The notes: a model not told the origin generated them from the letters alone. 64,000 bases of DNA from Microbacterium sp. Au-Mic1 (GCF_021341785.1 NZ_JAJTTF010000002.1:248001-312000); one strand, 5' to 3'; numbered from the stretch's first letter, positions 7,934 to 17,053 are shown. Numbers and translations: made by a program.

Positions 7934-9061
7934 ATGTCCACCAGTTCGAAGGCCCCGCGCCGACCATCTCGGCGTCCCGGAACCGATGAGCCCGGCGCGC
8001 CGGCGCAGCAGAGCGATCGGTCGCTCGCGCCGGAGCGGATGCTGGCGTTCTACCGGCAGATGGTGCTGATCCGCCGGTTCGAGGAGAGGGCTGCACGCGC
8101 CTACACCGAGGCGGAGGTCGGCGGATACTGCCACCTGAATCTGGGCGAGGAGGCGACCGTCACAGGGGTGACTGCCGCTCTCGACGCCGGCGACTACGTC
8201 TATGCGAACTACCGCGAGCACGGCTACGCCCTGGCCCGCGGCATCGCGCCCGGCCGGCTGATGGCGGAGCTGTACGGCCGCCAGGACGGGGTGTCCCGCG
8301 GCTGGGGCGGATCGATGCACATGTTCGACCTCGATGCGCGCTTCATGGGCGGGTACGGGATCGTCGGCGGCCAGGTGCCGCTCGCTACGGGGACCGCGCT
8401 GGCGATCGACTACCGCAGCGGGCCGGAGGCGGTGGTCTGCCTCATGGGCGACGGCACGACGAACATCGGTGCCTTCCACGAATCGCTCAACATCGCAGCC
8501 CTCTGGGGTCTGCCGATCGTCTACCTCGTGAACAACAACGGCCTCGGCATGGGCACCGCAGTCGAGCAGTCCTCCGCTGAGCCGGAGCTGTACAAACGCG
8601 CCGCGTCGTACCGGATGCCGTCTGCCCGCGTCGACGGCAACGATCCGGTGGCCGTCTTCCAGGCCATGCGGATCGCGCTGTCCAGTGCGAGGGAGGGGAG
8701 GCCGTACCTCGTCGAGGCCATGACCGGCCGCATGAAGGGGCACTCCGTGGTCGACCCCGCGCGATACCGGAGCCGCGAGGAAGCGGAGGCCGTGAAGGCC
8801 GCGGACCCGGTTGCGGCCTTTGCTGTTCGGCTGCGCGGGCAGGGCGTCCTGACCGACGACCTCATCGTCTCGATCGACGCCGAGGTGATGTCCGTCGTGG
8901 CCGAGGCGGTGGCATTCGCGGAGGAGAGCCCGCGCCCGGACGTCTCCACGCTGTTCGACTACACCTATGCGACCCCGGTGCCGAACGATGCCCGGCTCCT
9001 GCCCGGCGCGGCACTGTATCCCGCGGCTCCCCGCCCGGTCCTGGCGGGGGCATCCGTATGA
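7934..9061 (+). CDS. Thiamine-dependent 2-oxoacid dehydrogenase E1 component, alpha subunit (pyruvate or acetoin type)
   Basis: 375 residues. The thiamine-diphosphate motif runs from GDGTTNIGAFHESLN (about residue 172) to VNNNGLGMGT, and RRFEERAARAYTEAEVGGYCHL and HLNLGEEATVTG are typical of heterotetrameric E1alpha. It decarboxylates a 2-oxoacid (or cleaves acetoin) and passes the acyl group to E2 lipoyl-lysine. The closest reading is pyruvate dehydrogenase or acetoin dehydrogenase alpha; the sequence alone does not decide. The ATG at 7934 is preceded by GAGAGGAG. ATGA overlap joins it to the beta-subunit gene. A separate homodimeric E1 (aceE) occurs at 50.6-53.3 kb. Confidence 0.9.
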   Translation: MSTSSKAPRRPSRRPGTDEPGAPAQQSDRSLAPERMLAFYRQMVLIRRFEERAARAYTEAEVGGYCHLNLGEEATVTGVTAALDAGDYVYANYREHGYALARGIAPGRLMAELYGRQDGVSRGWGGSMHMFDLDARFMGGYGIVGGQVPLATGTALAIDYRSGPEAVVCLMGDGTTNIGAFHESLNIAALWGLPIVYLVNNNGLGMGTAVEQSSAEPELYKRAASYRMPSARVDGNDPVAVFQAMRIALSSAREGRPYLVEAMTGRMKGHSVVDPARYRSREEAEAVKAADPVAAFAVRLRGQGVLTDDLIVSIDAEVMSVVAEAVAFAEESPRPDVSTLFDYTYATPVPNDARLLPGAALYPAAPRPVLAGASV

Positions 9062-10050
9062 GCGTCATCAGTTACCGTCAAGCCCTGCACGACGCCTTGC
9101 GCGAGGAGATGCTGCGAGACGACGAGGTCTTCCTGATCGGGGAGGAGATCGGCGTGTTCGAGGGGTCCTACAAGATCACCGCCGGGATGCTCGCGGAGTT
9201 CGGGCCGAGACGCGTCCGCGACACCCCGATCGCCGAGGAGGGATTCACCGGCGCTGCGATCGGTGCGGCGATGGTCGGGCTGAGGCCCGTCGTCGAGATC
9301 ATGACGATCAACTTCTCCCTGCTGGCCCTGGATCAGATCGTCAACAACGCGGCCAAGATCTACGGGATGTTCGGCGGGCAGGCCCGCGTTCCGATGGTCA
9401 TCCGCACCCCTGGCGGCGGCGGGCAGCAGCTCGGCGCGACCCATTCCCAGAACGTCGAGCTCTACTACGCCTTCGTGCCGGGCATGAAGGTCGTCGCGCC
9501 GTCCACCCCGGTGGATGCGAAGGCCCTTCTGCTCGCGGCGATCCGCGATGACGATCCGGTTCTCGTGCTCGAGAACCTCGCGCTCTACAACACCACCGGC
9601 GAGGTCCCGGACGACATCGAGCCTGCAGAGATCGGTCGTGCGAGGATCTCCCGCGAAGGCGCCGACATCACCGTCGTGTCGTACTCGCGGATGGCGACCG
9701 TCGCCCTCAGTGCGGCGGAGCAGCTCGCGGCGGAAGGCGTCGATGTCGAGGTGATCGACATCAGGAGCCTGCGCCCGCTCGATCGACCGACGATCATCGC
9801 CTCGGTGCAGAAGACGGGCTGCGCCGTGGTCCTGGAGGACGACTGGCTCACCTACGGGATCGGGGCGGAGATCGCCGCGACGATCTCAGACGGCGCGTTC
9901 GACTGGCTCGATGCGCCCGTGCGTCGCGTGGCGATGGCGGAGGTGCCGATGCCCTATGCGAAATCTCTGGAGACGGCTGCGCTGCCCTCCCTCGAAGACG
10001 CGATGAACGCGATCCGCGAAACGTTGGACGCCGTCGCCCGGCGTCGCTGA
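9058..10050 (+). CDS. 2-oxoacid dehydrogenase E1 component, beta subunit
   Basis: 330 residues, normal for E1beta. Near the N-terminus the protein reads RQALHDALREEMLRDDEVFLIGEEIG, followed by RVRDTPIAEEGFTGAAIGAAMVGLRPVVEIMTINF. PGGGGQQLGATHSQNVE and IDIRSLRPLDRPTI (the transketolase C-terminal domain) complete the family pattern. Together with the alpha subunit it forms the alpha2beta2 enzyme. The start overlaps the preceding stop (ATGA), and the E2 gene follows after 11 nt with an AAAGGA ribosome-binding site, so the three are one operon. Confidence 0.93.
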   Translation: MSVISYRQALHDALREEMLRDDEVFLIGEEIGVFEGSYKITAGMLAEFGPRRVRDTPIAEEGFTGAAIGAAMVGLRPVVEIMTINFSLLALDQIVNNAAKIYGMFGGQARVPMVIRTPGGGGQQLGATHSQNVELYYAFVPGMKVVAPSTPVDAKALLLAAIRDDDPVLVLENLALYNTTGEVPDDIEPAEIGRARISREGADITVVSYSRMATVALSAAEQLAAEGVDVEVIDIRSLRPLDRPTIIASVQKTGCAVVLEDDWLTYGIGAEIAATISDGAFDWLDAPVRRVAMAEVPMPYAKSLETAALPSLEDAMNAIRETLDAVARRR

Positions 10051-10061
10051 AAGGAATCACC

Positions 10062-11330
10062 ATGATCGACATCCTGATGCCTCGTCTCTCGGACACGATG
10101 ACCGAGGGGGCGATCGCCGCCTGGCGCCGGCGGCCCGGAGATGCGGTGGCCGCGGGCGATGTGCTCGTGGAGATCGAGACGGACAAGGCCGTGATGGAGC
10201 AAGAGTCCTACGAGTCCGGGACCCTCGCGGAGATCCTGGTCGACGTGGGCGAGACCGTCGCGATCGGCACGCCCATCGCACGGCTCGACGACGGGAGCGG
10301 GAGCGCTCCAGAACGCTCCGCCCGCTCGGCCGCTTCGCCGACCCCCGATGCCCCGGCGGCAGCGCTGATCGCCGACCCTCCGGCGGCTGCTCCTGCGGCC
10401 ATCGCGCCGAATGCACGGCCGGAACCGCCACGCGAGGCCGCCGAGCGCCTGATCGCGACGCCGCTGGTCCGCAGACTCGCGAGGGAGCGCGGGACCGACC
10501 TCTCTGCCATCATGGGCAGCGGTCCCGGCGGGCGCATTGTCCGCGCCGATCTCGACGCTCTTCCGAGGGGAAGGGCAGCCCCGCTCGCCCCGTCGGTGTG
10601 GGCTGTCACGACCTCCGAAGACGGTCGCGGATCCGCCGCCGTGCCGTTCGATGCCATCCGGCACACGGTGGCCTCGCGGCTGACCGAGAGCGCGACGAGC
10701 ACTCCGACGTTCACTGCGACCGCCTCGGCCGATGTCGACGACCTGCTCGCGCTCCGTGCGCAGATCAACGCGGCGATCGCCGACACGGATGCGACGAGGA
10801 AGGTCACGCTGAACGACCTCTTCGTCCGGGCTGTCGGTCTCGCACTCCGTGCCCATCCGGGGGTGAACGCGTCGTACTCTCCGGAGGGTCGCGGGCAGAC
10901 GCTCGTGCACGCCCGGGTGAACGTCGGCGTTGCGGTGGCGTCGCCCGCGGGGCTCGTGGTCCCCGTCGTGCGTGATGCCGATCGCGCAGCGGTGTCCGTC
11001 ATCGCCAGCGCGACGAAGGAGCTCATCGGGAAGGCATCGGAGCGCCGCCTCACCGCGGAGGAGCTGTCTGAGGGGACCTTCACGATCAGCAATCTCGGGA
11101 TGTACGGTGTCGAGCACTTCACAGCGATCATCAACCCTCCGCAGGGCGCGATCCTGGCGATCGGCGGCGCCCAGGACGAGCTCGTGATGATCGAGGGGGC
11201 GGTCGTGACTCGCACCCGGGTGCGATACACGCTCACGGCGGACCACAGGATCATCGACGGGGCATTGGCGGCGCAGTTCCTCGCGACGCTCACCGGGCTG
11301 ATCCAGAACCCGATCCGCATCGTGGCTTAG
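10062..11330 (+). CDS. Dihydrolipoamide acyltransferase (E2) of the 2-oxoacid dehydrogenase complex
   Basis: 422 residues. One N-terminal lipoyl domain (residues 1-77) with the lipoylated Lys42 in EIETDKAVME; an Ala/Pro-rich linker; a peripheral-subunit-binding domain around 128-165 (ATPLVRRLARERGTDLSAIMGSGPGGRIVRADL); and a C-terminal catalytic acyltransferase domain ending with ADHRIIDG (the HxxxDG motif, near 394-400). It transfers the acyl group to CoA. No E3 (dihydrolipoamide dehydrogenase) gene follows; E3 must come from elsewhere in the genome. Confidence 0.93.
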   Translation: MIDILMPRLSDTMTEGAIAAWRRRPGDAVAAGDVLVEIETDKAVMEQESYESGTLAEILVDVGETVAIGTPIARLDDGSGSAPERSARSAASPTPDAPAAALIADPPAAAPAAIAPNARPEPPREAAERLIATPLVRRLARERGTDLSAIMGSGPGGRIVRADLDALPRGRAAPLAPSVWAVTTSEDGRGSAAVPFDAIRHTVASRLTESATSTPTFTATASADVDDLLALRAQINAAIADTDATRKVTLNDLFVRAVGLALRAHPGVNASYSPEGRGQTLVHARVNVGVAVASPAGLVVPVVRDADRAAVSVIASATKELIGKASERRLTAEELSEGTFTISNLGMYGVEHFTAIINPPQGAILAIGGAQDELVMIEGAVVTRTRVRYTLTADHRIIDGALAAQFLATLTGLIQNPIRIVA

Positions 11331-11508
11331 CGGCACGTGCTGAGCGGCCCCGCCCTGTTTCGCGTGGCGGGTCGCTACCCGTGGCGGGCCCGCATGGTGC
11401 ACGATCGCCGGGATCACGAGCAAGGAGACGAAGCGCCGAAATTTGGACCTCGACAGTCGTGCATTCTTGGATCTTCTGCCCGGTCCAGAAAGCCCCCAGG
11501 CTGAGGAC

Positions 11509-12138
11509 ATGGATACGAGCTTCCTGGTGACTTCGATCGTGATCACGGCGACCCCGGGCAGCGGGGCCTTGTTCACGATCGCCGCGGGGCTGTCCCGGGG
11601 CGTCCGCGCGGGGATCATCGCTGCGGTCGGGTGCACGCTGGGCATCGTGCCGCACCTCGCGCTGGCACTGTCCGGCGCCGCGGCCGTGATGGCGGCGAAT
11701 CCCGTGCTGTTCGACGTCATCCGATGGGCGGGCGTGGCGTATCTCCTCTACATGGCCTGGGGGATGTGGCGGGACGATCGTGGACTCGCGGCGTCCAGCG
11801 AGACGAAGGACGGCTCCGCGGCATCGGGGATGTCGTTCGGGCGGGTGATCCGTGACGCGGTCCTCGTCAACCTGCTGAACCCGAAGCTCACGATCTTCTT
11901 CTTCGTGTTCCTGCCGATGTTCGTGGACGTCGACGCCTCCGACAGCGTGCTGCGGATGGCGGGTCTCGGTGCCGCATTCATGGGCATCACCTTCGTCATC
12001 TTCACGGCGTATGGCGCGGGCGCCGCGCGGGTGCGGGATTTCGTGCGGGTGCGCCCCACGGTGAACCGACTCCTCGGACGTGGCTTCGCGCTGACCTTCG
12101 TCGTACTCGCGGTGCTCCTCGCGATCACGTCCCAGTGA
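11509..12138 (+). CDS. LysE/RhtB family amino-acid exporter
   Basis: 209 residues with about six hydrophobic helices. The signature TATPGSGALFTIAAGLSRGVRAGI near the N-terminus and NLLNPKLTIFFFVFLPMFV around 117-135 are typical of LysE-type translocators. A frame begins at 11443, but the ATG at 11509, preceded by GAGGAC, gives the normal N-terminus. It converges on the MocR-type regulator. Substrate unknown; an amino acid or small amine is likely. Confidence 0.88.
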   Translation: MDTSFLVTSIVITATPGSGALFTIAAGLSRGVRAGIIAAVGCTLGIVPHLALALSGAAAVMAANPVLFDVIRWAGVAYLLYMAWGMWRDDRGLAASSETKDGSAASGMSFGRVIRDAVLVNLLNPKLTIFFFVFLPMFVDVDASDSVLRMAGLGAAFMGITFVIFTAYGAGAARVRDFVRVRPTVNRLLGRGFALTFVVLAVLLAITSQ

Positions 12139-12157
12139 GAGGAGCGACCCGCAGGGA

Positions 12158-13534
12158 TCAGAGAATGCGACCGAGCGTCGCGATCGCGGCTGTGAGCCGC
12201 GCGCTCGTGTGAGGGCCGTAGCCGATCACGAGGCCCGGAGCGCCGGGGGAGAAACGGTAGTCCGAGAGGGGTTTGACGGCGATCCCCTCGGACGCGGCCC
12301 GCCGCGCGACGTCGGCATCGTCGGCGCCCTCCGGCAGCATCACCTGGATGTGGAGTCCGGCGGCGATGCCCTCGACGTGGCAGCCTGGCAGGTGGTCGCG
12401 GATCGCTGCGACCGCAGCGTCGCGGCGCTGCCGGTGCCGCAAGCGGAGGCGCCGCACCTGGCGCTCGAGCACGCCGCTGCCGATGAGTTCGGCGAGGATG
12501 AGCTGGGGCAGCGCGGGAGAGCCGAGATCCGTCGCCCAGCGTCTGCGGATGAGATCGTCGGACCAGCTCACGGGAGCGATCATCCAGCCGATCCGCAGGG
12601 CCGGGGCGAGCACCTTGGACAGGCTCGAGATGTGCAGGATCCGCTCCGGCGCACTCGCCTGCAGAGCGGGGACGGGGGCGCGATCGTAGCGATACTCCGA
12701 GTCGTAGTCGTCCTCGATGATCACGCCGTCCGTGCGGTCCGCCCATGCGATGAGCTCCCGCCGGCGCGCGGGGGAGAGCACGACTCCGGTGGGGAACTGA
12801 TGCGCGGGGGTGGTCAGCACGGTCTGTGCGCCGCTCGCCTCGAGCGCTGCGACGTCGATGCCCTCACTGTCCACGGAAATGGGGCGCAGCTCGTCCAGCC
12901 AGTAGTCGAGGATGCGACGATTCCCGTCCGCGCTGGGATCTTCGACCCCGCACGCCGTCAGGCCCCGCTCGCGCATGGTCTGAGCGATCAGGCTGAGGGC
13001 GCCCGTCACACCCGCCGTGACGATGATGCGCTCCGGCGACGCATGTATGCCGCGACGGCGGGCCAGCCATCCGGCCAGGGCCTCGCGGAGCGCAGGTACG
13101 CCCTGCGGATCCGCGTACCCGAGCTCGCGAGCGGTTGCGGTCGCGAGCACCCGGCGCTCGGCCTGCAGCCAGGCGGCGCGGGGGAACGCGCTCAGGTCCG
13201 GTGCTCCCTCGGAGATATGGAGCGACTCCACGGCCTCGCGAGGTTCGGGGAGCCGGAGCGGCTGCGCGGCCGGTGGAACCACCTGGGTGATCCGTGTGCC
13301 TGCTCCCCGGTTTGTGACGAGCAGGCCCTCCTCGGTCAGACGCCGGTAAGCCTCGACGACCACGCCGCGGGAGAACGACAGTTCCTCGGCGAGCTCTCGA
13401 CTCGGCGGCACCCGTGCGCCAGCGCTCAGGGTGGTGTCCGCGACGGCCGCGCGGATCTGCGCGGTGAGCCACGTGGTGCGTCCGCGGGACGGCGCGTCGC
13501 GCGGGTCCAGTCGGAGGAAATCGGATCCGGTCAT
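12158..13534 (-). CDS. MocR/PdxR-type regulator (GntR winged helix fused to class I aminotransferase fold)
   Basis: 458 residues. Residues ~17-85 are a GntR winged helix (LTAQIRAAVADTTLSAGARVPPSRELAEELSFSRGVVVEAYRRL). Residues ~100-458 are a fold type I aminotransferase domain with the PLP-binding lysine in HISSLSKVLAPALRIGW near 305 and the upstream IIEDDYDSEYR. MocR proteins sense PLP or an amino acid and are regulators, usually not enzymes. It may control the convergent LysE gene or pyridoxal synthesis; no pdx genes are in the window. A TAGGCT box lies 10 nt before its ATG. Confidence 0.9.
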   Translation of the reverse strand: MTGSDFLRLDPRDAPSRGRTTWLTAQIRAAVADTTLSAGARVPPSRELAEELSFSRGVVVEAYRRLTEEGLLVTNRGAGTRITQVVPPAAQPLRLPEPREAVESLHISEGAPDLSAFPRAAWLQAERRVLATATARELGYADPQGVPALREALAGWLARRRGIHASPERIIVTAGVTGALSLIAQTMRERGLTACGVEDPSADGNRRILDYWLDELRPISVDSEGIDVAALEASGAQTVLTTPAHQFPTGVVLSPARRRELIAWADRTDGVIIEDDYDSEYRYDRAPVPALQASAPERILHISSLSKVLAPALRIGWMIAPVSWSDDLIRRRWATDLGSPALPQLILAELIGSGVLERQVRRLRLRHRQRRDAAVAAIRDHLPGCHVEGIAAGLHIQVMLPEGADDADVARRAASEGIAVKPLSDYRFSPGAPGLVIGYGPHTSARLTAAIATLGRIL

Positions 13535-13608
13535 CTGACTGGGGAGCCTATCGGGCGTGTCGCGCCGCTCGCGACCTGCTCGTCCCGACGGACGAGGTGC
13601 CGGATGCG

Positions 13609-13644
13609 GAAGAGGCTCGGATCCACACGGATCCGAGCCTCTTC
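13609..13644 (-). terminator. Hairpin terminator after tRNA-His
   Basis: A perfect 16-bp inverted repeat (13609-13624 with 13629-13644) and 4-nt loop, starting 2-3 nt after the encoded CCA end of tRNA-His on the minus strand. Confidence 0.85.
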
Positions 13645-13646
13645 GA

Positions 13647-13722
13647 TGGGGTGGCTAACGGGGCTTGAACCCGCGACCCCCGCGACCACAACGCGGTGCT
13701 CTACCAACTGAGCTATAGCCAC
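13647..13722 (-). tRNA. tRNA-His (anticodon GTG), CCA end encoded
   Basis: A full cloverleaf: 7-bp acceptor GTGGCTA/TAGCCAC, D-arm GCTC/GAGC, anticodon loop TTGTGGT giving GTG, and T-arm GCGGG/CCCGT. Discriminator C (13650) followed by CCA (13649-13647). Base 13723 supplies the G(-1) that pairs with C73, the tRNA-His identity element. Unlike it, the other three tRNAs in the window have no encoded CCA. Confidence 0.96.
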
Positions 13723-13758
13723 CATGTGCCTGCCGGAGCGGGCAACCTGACAAGTGTA

Positions 13759-14385
13759 TTACAGGTTTGGGGCGAACTCTGACACGACGGCGTCCGACGT
13801 CGCCTGGACCTCTTCGGTGGTCGGTCCGGGCTGGTCGATGAACACCGCTCGGCGGTAGTACTCCAGCTCGCGGATCGACTCCAGGATGTCCGCAAGGGCG
13901 CGGTGCCCGCCGTCCTTGGAGGGCGCGTGGAAGAACACCCGCGGATACCAGCGGCGCGACAGCTCCTTGATGCTGGACACGTCGACGTTGCGGTAGTGCA
14001 GGTACTGATCGACCTCGGGCATGTACTTCGCGAGGAACATCCGGTCGGTGCCGATCGTGTTGCCGGCCAGGGGCGCCTTGCGCTCCTGCGGTACGAACCT
14101 GCGGATGTACGCGAGCGTCTGCTGCTGCGCCTCGGCGAGGGTCACGCCGCCGGGGATCTCCTCGAACAGGCCCGACGTGCGGTGCATGTTCGTGACGAAG
14201 TCGTTCATCTGCCCCAGGGCGGCATCACTCGCGCGGATGACCACCTGGAAGCCCGGGTCCACGATGCGCAGTTCGAAGTCGGTGATCACCACGGCGATCT
14301 CCACGAGCTCATCGATGGCGAGATCGAGCCCCGTCATCTCGCAGTCGATCCAGACCAGACGATCGTTCTCGGACGAAGAAACCAT
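13759..14385 (-). CDS. orn: Oligoribonuclease (3'-5' exoribonuclease)
   Basis: 208 residues. A DEDDh exonuclease that degrades 2-5 nt RNAs and pGpG. The first acidic pair is in VWIDCEMTGLD (D14, E16), a further exonuclease segment is GNTIGTDRMFLAKYMPEVD, and the C-terminal HRALADILESIRELEYYR carries the last catalytic His and Asp. A TAGGAT box (14397-14392) ends 6 nt before the ATG, without a Shine-Dalgarno, so the message is probably leaderless. It lies between tRNA-His and tRNA-Arg. Confidence 0.96.
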   Translation of the reverse strand: MVSSSENDRLVWIDCEMTGLDLAIDELVEIAVVITDFELRIVDPGFQVVIRASDAALGQMNDFVTNMHRTSGLFEEIPGGVTLAEAQQQTLAYIRRFVPQERKAPLAGNTIGTDRMFLAKYMPEVDQYLHYRNVDVSSIKELSRRWYPRVFFHAPSKDGGHRALADILESIRELEYYRRAVFIDQPGPTTEEVQATSDAVVSEFAPNL

Positions 14386-14416
14386 GCGGCCATCCTACTG
14401 AGCGGCGCCGACGCGC

Positions 14417-14422
14417 TAGCCT
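14417..14422 (+). promoter_or_regulatory. -10 box of tRNA-Arg
   Basis: TAGCCT, 8 nt before the mature 5' end of the tRNA. No clear -35. Confidence 0.5.
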
Positions 14423-14430
14423 GGACGGGC

Positions 14431-14503
14431 GCCTCCGTAGCTCAGTGGATAGAGCAACGGCCTTCTAATCCGTCGGTCGCAGGTTCGAATCCTGCCGGGG
14501 GCA
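14431..14503 (+). tRNA. tRNA-Arg (anticodon TCT)
   Basis: Acceptor GCCTCCG/CGGGGGC (one T-G pair), D-arm GCTC...GAGC, anticodon loop CTTCTAA giving TCT, T-arm GCAGG TTCGAAT CCTGC, discriminator A. No CCA is encoded. The anticodon stem closes with one C-T mismatch next to the loop. Confidence 0.95.
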
Positions 14504-14511
14504 CCTCTGCG

Positions 14512-15216
14512 TCAGGCTGCCGGACTCGCCGTCCGACGATGCACCCGCGAGGCGATCACGTCGACGATGAGCCAGCGGACAGCGGCAGCGGTGGCCAGCG
14601 CCCAGACGATCGAGCCGAGCACGTCGGTGGGGAAGTGCAGCCCGTCGCTGACGACGGCGAGGCCGATCACGGCCGTCGCGACGATGCCGAGGACGATCGG
14701 AAGCCACGCATACCGGGTGTCGCGGAGCAGGAACCAGAAGGCGATCGCCAGGGCGACCACGTAGGCGGTATGGCCGCTCGGGAACGATCCGTCGGTCTGC
14801 AGCGGGGAGAACGGGTGAGCGAGCAGCGATGCATCCGGGCGCGGCCGGTCCACGAGGATCTTGACGGCGGCGACGGGCAGCCAGGTGAACGCGACGGTGA
14901 GTCCGAACAGGATCGCCGTGCGCAGTGAGCGGGAGACGGCCCAGACGATGCCCGCGATCACCAGGGTGACGGCCACGGCGGGCAGCGGTTCGATCGCCTT
15001 GTAGATGAAGCTGGAGAGCGCGCCCCACGCACCGGTGTGCGTCTTGTTCAGGGCGGCGACCAGACCCTGATCGGCTTGGGTGGCCTTCATCGCGAAGCCG
15101 AGCGCCACGACGGCCATCGCACCGACCACGGCGATGATCACCGCGATCAGGGGCCGCTGTGCGGTGCGCTCGATACCGGTGAGCGGCCGGGTGCGGTTGC
15201 GTCGAAGCTCGGTCAT
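14512..15216 (-). CDS. PAP2-family membrane phosphatase
   Basis: 234 residues with about six membrane helices. The three PAP2 motifs are present: KILVDRPRP, PSGHT (in DGSFPSGHTAYVV) and SDGLHFPTDVLGS with the catalytic His. Such enzymes dephosphorylate lipid or isoprenoid pyrophosphates outside the membrane. The frame extends to 15420, but the ATG at 15216 gives the usual short basic N-terminus and the residues before it are unlike a signal or membrane segment. Its 3' end lies 9 nt from the convergent tRNA-Arg. Confidence 0.88.
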   Translation of the reverse strand: MTELRRNRTRPLTGIERTAQRPLIAVIIAVVGAMAVVALGFAMKATQADQGLVAALNKTHTGAWGALSSFIYKAIEPLPAVAVTLVIAGIVWAVSRSLRTAILFGLTVAFTWLPVAAVKILVDRPRPDASLLAHPFSPLQTDGSFPSGHTAYVVALAIAFWFLLRDTRYAWLPIVLGIVATAVIGLAVVSDGLHFPTDVLGSIVWALATAAAVRWLIVDVIASRVHRRTASPAA

Positions 15217-15364
15217 GTGCGGGGTCTCCCTCGTCGCGTTCCTCACGATGACGGCACCGGAGGCGGGCATCCGCAGTTCGCGTGTGCCGGATCCATGTTC
15301 CGATGCGTCGCCTAAGGATTGGCCAAGAAACGCGTGCGGCTCCGCCGCCGCTCCGCGACGGAGG

Positions 15365-15628
15365 TCAGAACCGCAGGGCGGCGACGGCGTCGTCGGCGCT
15401 CCAGAAGTCCCCGACGACACGGAAGGTTCCGGACGCGAGGTGAAGCCGTTCGGCGCGATAGCGCAGCCCGAGGTCGTGCGGCATGATGCGCAGGTGTCCG
15501 CGGATCGAGCCGCGGCCGTCCCGCACCCGCCAGAGGCGCTCTCCGGCGGGTTGCAGAGTCTCGACGGAGTGGCGGAGAACGGGTGCCGCCCAGCGGATGG
15601 TCGGTGCGGGGGTGATGTTCGTGGTCAT
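15365..15628 (-). CDS. Small protein of unknown function
   Basis: 87 residues, soluble, with no recognised domain. It reads like a compact beta protein (RVRDGRGSIRGHLRIMPHDLGLRYRAERL, then TFRVVGDFWSADDAVAALRF). The frame continues to 16600 but that is antisense to a real exporter gene. AGGAGG at good spacing identifies the ATG at 15628. It is divergent from the LysE-type gene at 15722. Role unknown. Confidence 0.7.
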   Translation of the reverse strand: MTTNITPAPTIRWAAPVLRHSVETLQPAGERLWRVRDGRGSIRGHLRIMPHDLGLRYRAERLHLASGTFRVVGDFWSADDAVAALRF

Positions 15629-15709
15629 GGTTCCTCCTTCTCCTTCGAACATAAGGACGGCCTCCGACATTCGGCGGACACGCCGGGATGGGGGCGACCG
15701 GAAAGTCCC

Positions 15710-15715
15710 TACACT
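15710..15715 (+). promoter_or_regulatory. -10 box of the second LysE-type gene
   Basis: TACACT followed by 6 nt and GTG 15722; no Shine-Dalgarno. Confidence 0.55.
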
Positions 15716-15721
15716 GTGCTG

Positions 15722-16348
15722 GTGACTGTGACTGTGTGGCTTTCGCTGGTGGTGGCGTGCCTGGTGATCAGCCTCACGCCGGGCGCCGGCGCGATCAACA
15801 CCATGACCAACTCGCTCAACGAGGGATGGCGGCGCTCGATCTGGGGCATCATCGGACAGCAGCTCGCACTGGTCGTGCACGTCGCGATCGTCGCCGCGGG
15901 CGTGGGACTTCTGGTGGCGCGCGTGCCATGGCTGTTCGAGACGGTCCGGTACCTCGGCGCCGCATACCTGGTGTACCTGGGGATCCGGCTCATCCTGGCC
16001 CGCGTGCCCGAGGCCGCGGCGGATCCCGAGCTGCTGCGCTCGCCCGAAGGGCGATGGCGGATGCTGCGCCGCGGGTTCTGGGTGAATCTGCTCAACCCCA
16101 AGGCCATCGTGTTCTTCCTCGCGTTCGTGCCGCAGTTCATCCGCTTGGACCGGGATCCGTGGCCGCAGTACCTGATCCTCATCGGGACCACCGTCGTGAT
16201 CGACGTGGTCGTGATGTGGTTCGTCTTCGCCGCGACGGCGCAGAGCTTCCGCCGGCTCACCTCCAGTGCGCGGGGCCAGCGAACGCTCAACACCGTCTTC
16301 GGGGCGCTGTTCATCGCGGTGGCCGCGCTGCTGCTGTTCGTTCACTGA
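15722..16348 (+). CDS. LysE/RhtB family exporter
   Basis: 208 residues, six predicted helices. Near the N-terminus SLTPGAGAINTMTNSLNEGWRRSIWG, and FWVNLLNPKAIVFFLAFVPQFIRLD at about 112-136, are the family signatures. The frame opens at 15080, but the only plausible start is a GTG at 15722 directly after a TACACT box; another GTG lies 6 nt upstream. It is similar in family but not closely in sequence to the exporter at 11509. Substrate unknown; a homoserine/threonine-type exporter is likely. Confidence 0.87.
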   Translation: MTVTVWLSLVVACLVISLTPGAGAINTMTNSLNEGWRRSIWGIIGQQLALVVHVAIVAAGVGLLVARVPWLFETVRYLGAAYLVYLGIRLILARVPEAAADPELLRSPEGRWRMLRRGFWVNLLNPKAIVFFLAFVPQFIRLDRDPWPQYLILIGTTVVIDVVVMWFVFAATAQSFRRLTSSARGQRTLNTVFGALFIAVAALLLFVH

Positions 16349-16499
16349 GCCGAGCGCGCCCGATCCTCCTCCACAAGCGCTCGCCTCGATCGACTCCGCA
16401 CCGACTGCGCGAAATCGGCTCCACGGGGATCGCCGACGAGCCACGCTGTCTGCAGGATCGGAGCCGACACGGGCTTCGCGAGAGCAGAGGAGAGCAATC

Positions 16500-16997
16500 A
16501 TGGCCGACACGATCACCGTGCTGGGGAACGTCGCGACCGACCCGGAACGAGGCGCCACCGCGACCGGCATCCCCACCCTGACCTTCCGGATGGCCACCAA
16601 CCACCGCCGCCCGGACGGTGCCGGTGGCTGGATCGATGCCGGGACGAACTGGTTCGAGGTCAGGGCCTACCGGGCCCTGGCGGAGAACGCGGAGGCCTCG
16701 CTCACCAAGGGGGATGCGGTCGTGGTCGTCGGTCGGCTGAAGCTGCGCGAATGGGAGGGCAAGGACGGCAAGCGCATCAGTGTGGAGATCGAAGCCGATT
16801 GCGTGGGTCCGGACCTGCGACGCGGACGCAGCGTCTATCACCGTACGTCGCATCAGACGACGCCCCCGAGCGAGGGCGGTGCCGCCGATCGCGAGGGTAC
16901 GGCGCTCGCTGCCGTCGGCGCCGGTGCGCAGGACGCGCCGGGAGCCGACTCATGGGGGAGCGCGGGGAGCGCGGGGAGCGAGGAGACGCCGTACTGA
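16500..16997 (+). CDS. Single-stranded DNA-binding protein (SSB paralogue)
   Basis: 165 residues. An OB fold occupies residues 1-105: TITVLGNVATDPERGATATG, FRMATNHRRPDGAGGWIDAGTNWFEVRAYR, then GDAVVVVGRLKLREWEGKDGKRISVEIEAD. The C-terminal tail is short and ends SEETPY, a degenerate form of the acidic DDDIPF tip that recruits SSB partners. It is therefore more likely a second SSB than the replicative one, which normally sits with rpsF/rpsR. The ATG at 16500 has GAGGAG upstream; the open frame before it is not coding. Confidence 0.88.
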   Translation: MADTITVLGNVATDPERGATATGIPTLTFRMATNHRRPDGAGGWIDAGTNWFEVRAYRALAENAEASLTKGDAVVVVGRLKLREWEGKDGKRISVEIEADCVGPDLRRGRSVYHRTSHQTTPPSEGGAADREGTALAAVGAGAQDAPGADSWGSAGSAGSEETPY

Positions 16998-17053
16998 GCC
17001 GAGCGCGAGTCGGGACCGTCGGCGCGGAACGCGGGTCGCGGCGACGGGCCGCC

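Noticed and set aside
13530..14510. tRNA-His/orn/tRNA-Arg cluster considered as an integration site for a mobile element
   Set aside because: No integrase, no direct repeat of the tRNA 3' ends and no atypical composition nearby.
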